Positions 14,754 to 17,197 of a stretch of 17,197 nucleotides of DNA are shown here, one piece after another. The DNA comes from CAZAKZ01 sp964485695 (GTDB lineage: Bacteria; Planctomycetota; JAFGQW01), in the NCBI GenBank assembly GCA_964485695.1, contig CAZAKZ010000120.1, positions 1-17,197 on the forward strand. The letters are read 5' to 3'. The translations under genes and the position numbers were made by a program. Below the pieces are notes generated by a model. The model saw nothing but the letters and a program-made list of their open reading frames with translations, ran no database searches and was not told where the DNA came from. Every line of letters starts with the position of its first letter. Within the stretch, counting starts at the first letter, position 1.

Positions 14754-16456
14754 ACCCCGAATCTCGGATTGCCCGGAATACCATCGAGGCCGTCCAGGCC
14801 GCGGTGGGGGTCCGCATGGACCGGGCATCGATCCGGCCGGTTCAGGACGCCTACCAGCAGGCGCTCGTCTCCTTGTTCCAGGACCAGGATCCCGTCCTCG
14901 ACGGGTTGGAACCCGACGCCCTCGGCGGGGTGTACGAGGCCCTTCTCCAGGTCCGCCCCGTCCAGATCGACGGGCGACTCGAGTTCGAAAAGGACCCGGC
15001 GAATCGACGCCGCACCGGGACATTCTTCACCCCCAGGGCCATTGCCGACCTGGCGATCGAGGAGGTCCTCACCCCGTCCCTGAAGCGGGGTGCAGATCCG
15101 AAAGACCTCCGCATCGTGGATCCCGCCGCCGGCGGCGGCGCCTTCCTCCTGGCCGCGGCGAGAAGACTCGGCGGCCGCCTGGCCGGTCTCGTGGGCGTGG
15201 ACCGCGATCCCGGGGCCGTGGCCGTCTCCTACCTGGCACTCGTCCGCGCCTTTCCCCGGGGAGGGAAACCGGGCCTCCACGTCGGCGACGCCCTCCTCGA
15301 CCCGCCGAAGGCTTTGTGGAAACCGGCCTCCTTTGACGCCGTCCTCGGGAATCCTCCGTTCCTGAACGTGAAGCGTGGAGCCCTCCGGCCGGATCACGAT
15401 GCCCTCCGGGCACGGTTTCAAACGGCTCGGGGACAGTACGACGCCTGGGCCCTCTTCCTGGAACTGGCACTGGACCTGCTGAAGCCCGGCGGCCGGTATG
15501 CCCTTGTCCTGCCGCGGCCTTTCCTGGCCTCGGAGTCGTATGAGAGAATCCGCCGCACGATCCTGACCCGCGGCAGCCTGGAACGGGTGGTGGACCTGGG
15601 AACTCCGTTTCCCGGCGCCCACGTGGAGGCCATGGTGGTGGTCGGGATGGTCGGTATCACCGGGACCAGGCCACGGCCGCTCCGTTTTCTCGACCTGACC
15701 CGGAGTCCACCCGCTTCCCGGTCCGGGCCGGCCTCCACCGACTTTCTGGACCTTCCCCACGCTGCCATATCCATTGAATGCGGCCGGGAGGACATGGCAT
15801 TCCTGAGAGCCATGGGAAGGGCTCCGCAGCGGCTGGGCACCGTGGTGCACATCGCCCGGGGCCTGGAATGCGGGAAGCGCCACCCCGCCGTCCTGGCCGC
15901 TCCCGGTCCGGGCCGAACGCCCTGTCTCCTCGGGGATCAGGTGGATGCTTTCTGCACGGCTCCGCCCGCGTACCTCGCTCTGGACCGACTACCGGAAAAA
16001 AAACGAAAATCCTCGAGACTGTTTCACCCGCGTCCCAAGCTCCTGATCCGGCGGGTGGCCCCCACCTTGAAGGTGGCGGTGGACGAGACCGGCGCCTTCA
16101 CCCTCAACACCCTCTACGTTCTGCGGGCCCGGGAGCCGGACACGCCCGACGACTTTTACTACATCCTCTCCGCCCTCCTGAACAGCACTCTGGTCCGGCG
16201 TTACCATCGCCTCGCCTTTGCGGCGAGAGACCGGTTGTTCCCGTACATCCGCATCTCCCAGCTGGCCCGGCTCCCCCTGCCCTCCCTGACACGGCTCCGG
16301 GGTCGCGCCGGAGCCCGCCTGGCAGCACTCGCCAGGAAAGCCCATGCGGAGAAAGACTTCCAGGATCGAAGTGAACTGGACAACCTCGTACGTCGGATCT
16401 ACTTCCAGACAACCTGTTGCAATCCGCGGCAGCTTGACGTTCAATCGTCGAAATGA
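14750..16456 (+). CDS. N6-adenine DNA methyltransferase (gamma class, TaqI/Eco57I-like), retron-coupled
   Basis: The protein has 568 residues. Visible motifs are X (TGTFFTP, 89-95), I (DPAAGGGAF, 124-132, the AdoMet site), II (VGVDRDPGAV, 148-157), IV (NPPF, 201-204, the catalytic motif for adenine N6) and LKPGGRYALVLPRPFL (245-259). The order I-IV and a target-recognition region after it place it in the gamma class. Residues 350-515 (TLNTLYVL, YYILSALLNSTLVRRYH, YIRISQLARLPLPSL) look like the specificity domain of TaqI-type enzymes. The first 85 residues are helical. No PD-(D/E)xK, HNH or other nuclease motif is seen, and the length is about half that of type IIG restriction enzymes. The TTG start shares TTGA with the stop of the reverse transcriptase, with GAGGG upstream, so it is co-translated. 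It is the likely accessory or effector protein of the retron. Confidence 0.85.
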   Translation: MNPESRIARNTIEAVQAAVGVRMDRASIRPVQDAYQQALVSLFQDQDPVLDGLEPDALGGVYEALLQVRPVQIDGRLEFEKDPANRRRTGTFFTPRAIADLAIEEVLTPSLKRGADPKDLRIVDPAAGGGAFLLAAARRLGGRLAGLVGVDRDPGAVAVSYLALVRAFPRGGKPGLHVGDALLDPPKALWKPASFDAVLGNPPFLNVKRGALRPDHDALRARFQTARGQYDAWALFLELALDLLKPGGRYALVLPRPFLASESYERIRRTILTRGSLERVVDLGTPFPGAHVEAMVVVGMVGITGTRPRPLRFLDLTRSPPASRSGPASTDFLDLPHAAISIECGREDMAFLRAMGRAPQRLGTVVHIARGLECGKRHPAVLAAPGPGRTPCLLGDQVDAFCTAPPAYLALDRLPEKKRKSSRLFHPRPKLLIRRVAPTLKVAVDETGAFTLNTLYVLRAREPDTPDDFYYILSALLNSTLVRRYHRLAFAARDRLFPYIRISQLARLPLPSLTRLRGRAGARLAALARKAHAEKDFQDRSELDNLVRRIYFQTTCCNPRQLDVQSSK

Positions 16457-16785
16457 AATTTCACGGAAAGAACACGAACAGATTCATTGGCGGAACATTC
16501 TGCCTGGTTCTGACGTTCTGCCTGGTTCTTGCACTGACACAAGGTTGCATGTCCTCGAAGCACACGGTGGGCGCAGGCGCCACCGGAGGCGAAGCGGTCG
16601 TGGTTCGCCAGTGGTATGCCCTCTGGGGACTCGTGCCCCTGGGGGGAACGCCCGACTCCCGAACCCTGGCCGGGAACCGCCTGAACTACACCGTCCACAC
16701 GGGCTTCGACACGTGGGACACCTTCCTGAATCTGGTCTGCGGTTGGATCGGTTTCTATCGAAACCACGTGGAGGTGGAATTCTGA
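16453..16785 (+). CDS. Small Bor-like lipoprotein
   Basis: The protein has 110 residues. A hydrophobic signal segment (TFCLVLTFCLVLALTQGC) ends at Cys32, a lipobox-like site, so membrane anchoring is likely. The rest, EAVVVRQWYALWGLVPLGGT, then TVHTGFDTWDTFLNLVCGWIGFYRNHVEVEF, has the layout of Bor-type small lipoproteins (a glycine-rich loop followed by an anchor-like hydrophobic hairpin and a basic/aromatic end). Homology to Bor itself is weak and is inference. The ATG shares ATGA with the stop of the methyltransferase. It could be a third retron-operon gene or a host gene that happens to abut. There is no clear ribosome site, which favours coupling. Confidence 0.6.
   Translation: MKFHGKNTNRFIGGTFCLVLTFCLVLALTQGCMSSKHTVGAGATGGEAVVVRQWYALWGLVPLGGTPDSRTLAGNRLNYTVHTGFDTWDTFLNLVCGWIGFYRNHVEVEF
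16498..16533 (+). repeat. Two tandem copies of an 18-bp unit inside the lipoprotein signal peptide
   Basis: TTCTGCCTGGTTCTGACG (16498-16515) is followed by TTCTGCCTGGTTCTTGCA (16516-16533), encoding two near-identical hydrophobic hexapeptides (FCLVLT, FCLVLA). It is an in-frame duplication that lengthens the hydrophobic core. Confidence 0.8.
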
Positions 16786-17097
16786 TCCGCCTCCCCCAGG
16801 CCTGTTTTTGCCTTCCTGAAACGGACCCGGACGTTTTTTTCAAATTTTCTGTTGAAAAAGATATTTTCACCGGCAGAATTTCGCCAGTTGTGAGGGGCGA
16901 TACAACCCCACCATCGCGATCCCGGGTGGGTTCGCATGCAATCACGTTTTTTGTGGGTCTAGCACCTGGAAGTCAATTACCTGGAAGCATGGACCTGTTC
17001 TCAGCACTTCGGGGGTGATGCGATTCACGCCGGGAACGGCGATATGGATCACACCATCGTTTCGGGAGTGCAGGAATCCTTTTGAAGGAGGTTTCGA
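16786..17097. other. AT-richer intergenic region without recognisable genes
   Basis: These 312 nt hold a weak terminator candidate (16819-16840) and runs such as TTTTTTTCAAATTTTC. I see no gene-like open frame. The DNA composition differs from the coding parts of the window. Confidence 0.5.
16819..16840 (+). terminator. Weak intrinsic terminator candidate after the retron operon
   Basis: AAACG (16819-16823) pairs with CGTTT (16832-16836) around an 8-nt loop, and seven T residues follow from 16834. The stem is short. The place, 34 nt after the lipoprotein stop, fits the end of the retron transcript. Confidence 0.4.
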
Positions 17098-17197
17098 ATG
17101 TCCAGAATTCTCTTGGGTCTCGTACTGTTGAGCACTCTGACAGTAAATATTCAGTGATCAGGTATTCGATTTCCGCGTAAATGAAGTGCGCGGAGCA
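17085..17197 (+). pseudogene. Start of a secreted protein gene, probably frameshifted; cut by window edge
   Basis: A strong ribosome site AAGGAGGT (17085-17092) precedes ATG 17098. The frame encodes MSRILLGLVLLSTLTVNIQ, a signal-peptide-like start, and then hits TGA at 17155-17157. The neighbouring frame from 17153 is open to the window edge and reads SDQVFDFRVNEVRGA. A 1-nt insertion (or 2-nt loss), or a sequencing error, near 17150 would explain this. It could also be a short leader peptide. Confidence 0.35.

Noticed and set aside
13491..15023. Long - strand open frame across the reverse transcriptase
   Set aside because: Low-complexity shadow of the RT gene, whose + strand frame carries all RT motifs.
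14750..16456. The methyltransferase as a full type IIG restriction enzyme
   Set aside because: No nuclease motif is visible and the length is about half of what such fusions have; a methyltransferase-only protein is better supported.
1..17197. CRISPR arrays, tRNA or rRNA genes
   Set aside because: No regularly spaced direct repeats and no tRNA- or rRNA-like sequence was noticed on either strand while reading.

Overview
The window is GC-rich bacterial DNA, densely coding except for a few AT-richer intergenic stretches. A Planctomycetota-type host is the best guess. The reasons are a secreted protein ending in an LSAPGDNGLPYQVGSSLG-type module, a DUF1573 lipoprotein fused to a C39-like domain, a secreted squalene-cyclase-fold repeat protein ending in a YALERVG...HPWYREGAEFL block, and the MoxR/DUF58/transglutaminase trio. 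This assignment is inference from protein style; there is no rRNA or marker gene.

Left part (1-2640, + strand): the last codons of an unidentified gene, a Fic-family AMP-transferase with its own N-terminal inhibitory helix and a C-terminal winged helix, a 256-nt gap, and a secreted protein of unknown function. Middle-left (2659-7035, - strand): a tightly overlapping operon reading moxR-like AAA+ ATPase, then a DUF58 protein, then a membrane transglutaminase-like protein (TgpA type). A 361-nt gap follows. It holds a striking 164-nt imperfect inverted repeat whose arms each carry a perfect DnaA-box word. Next comes a + strand pair: murQ (N-acetylmuramic acid 6-phosphate etherase) and a C39-like/DUF1573 lipoprotein. 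Convergent to these on the - strand are a secreted helical-repeat protein, a secreted squalene-cyclase-fold protein, a hicB-hicA toxin-antitoxin pair and an RmlC-like cupin epimerase.

Right part (13288-16785, + strand) is the most interesting region: a complete retron. A TATAAT box sits just upstream of a roughly 180-nt non-coding RNA whose ends pair over 17 bp (a1/a2). Inside are two msr-type stem-loops and a 16-position msd hairpin with two internal mismatches. The reverse transcriptase gene starts about 20 nt after a2 and has the retron hallmarks NAxxH (NARPH), YADD and VTG. Its stop overlaps the start of a gamma-class N6-adenine DNA methyltransferase (TGTFFTP, DPAAGGGAF, NPPF) with a TaqI-like C-terminal region and no visible nuclease domain. 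That gene's stop in turn overlaps the start of a small Bor-like lipoprotein. A retron whose translationally coupled partner is an adenine methyltransferase does not match any retron type I can recall, so this is the candidate new system. The likely model is a defence or abortive-infection module in which the msDNA-RT complex controls, or is controlled by, the methyltransferase.

The right edge (16786-17197) is AT-richer intergenic DNA with a weak terminator. It ends in the beginning of a probably frameshifted secreted-protein gene with a strong ribosome binding site.
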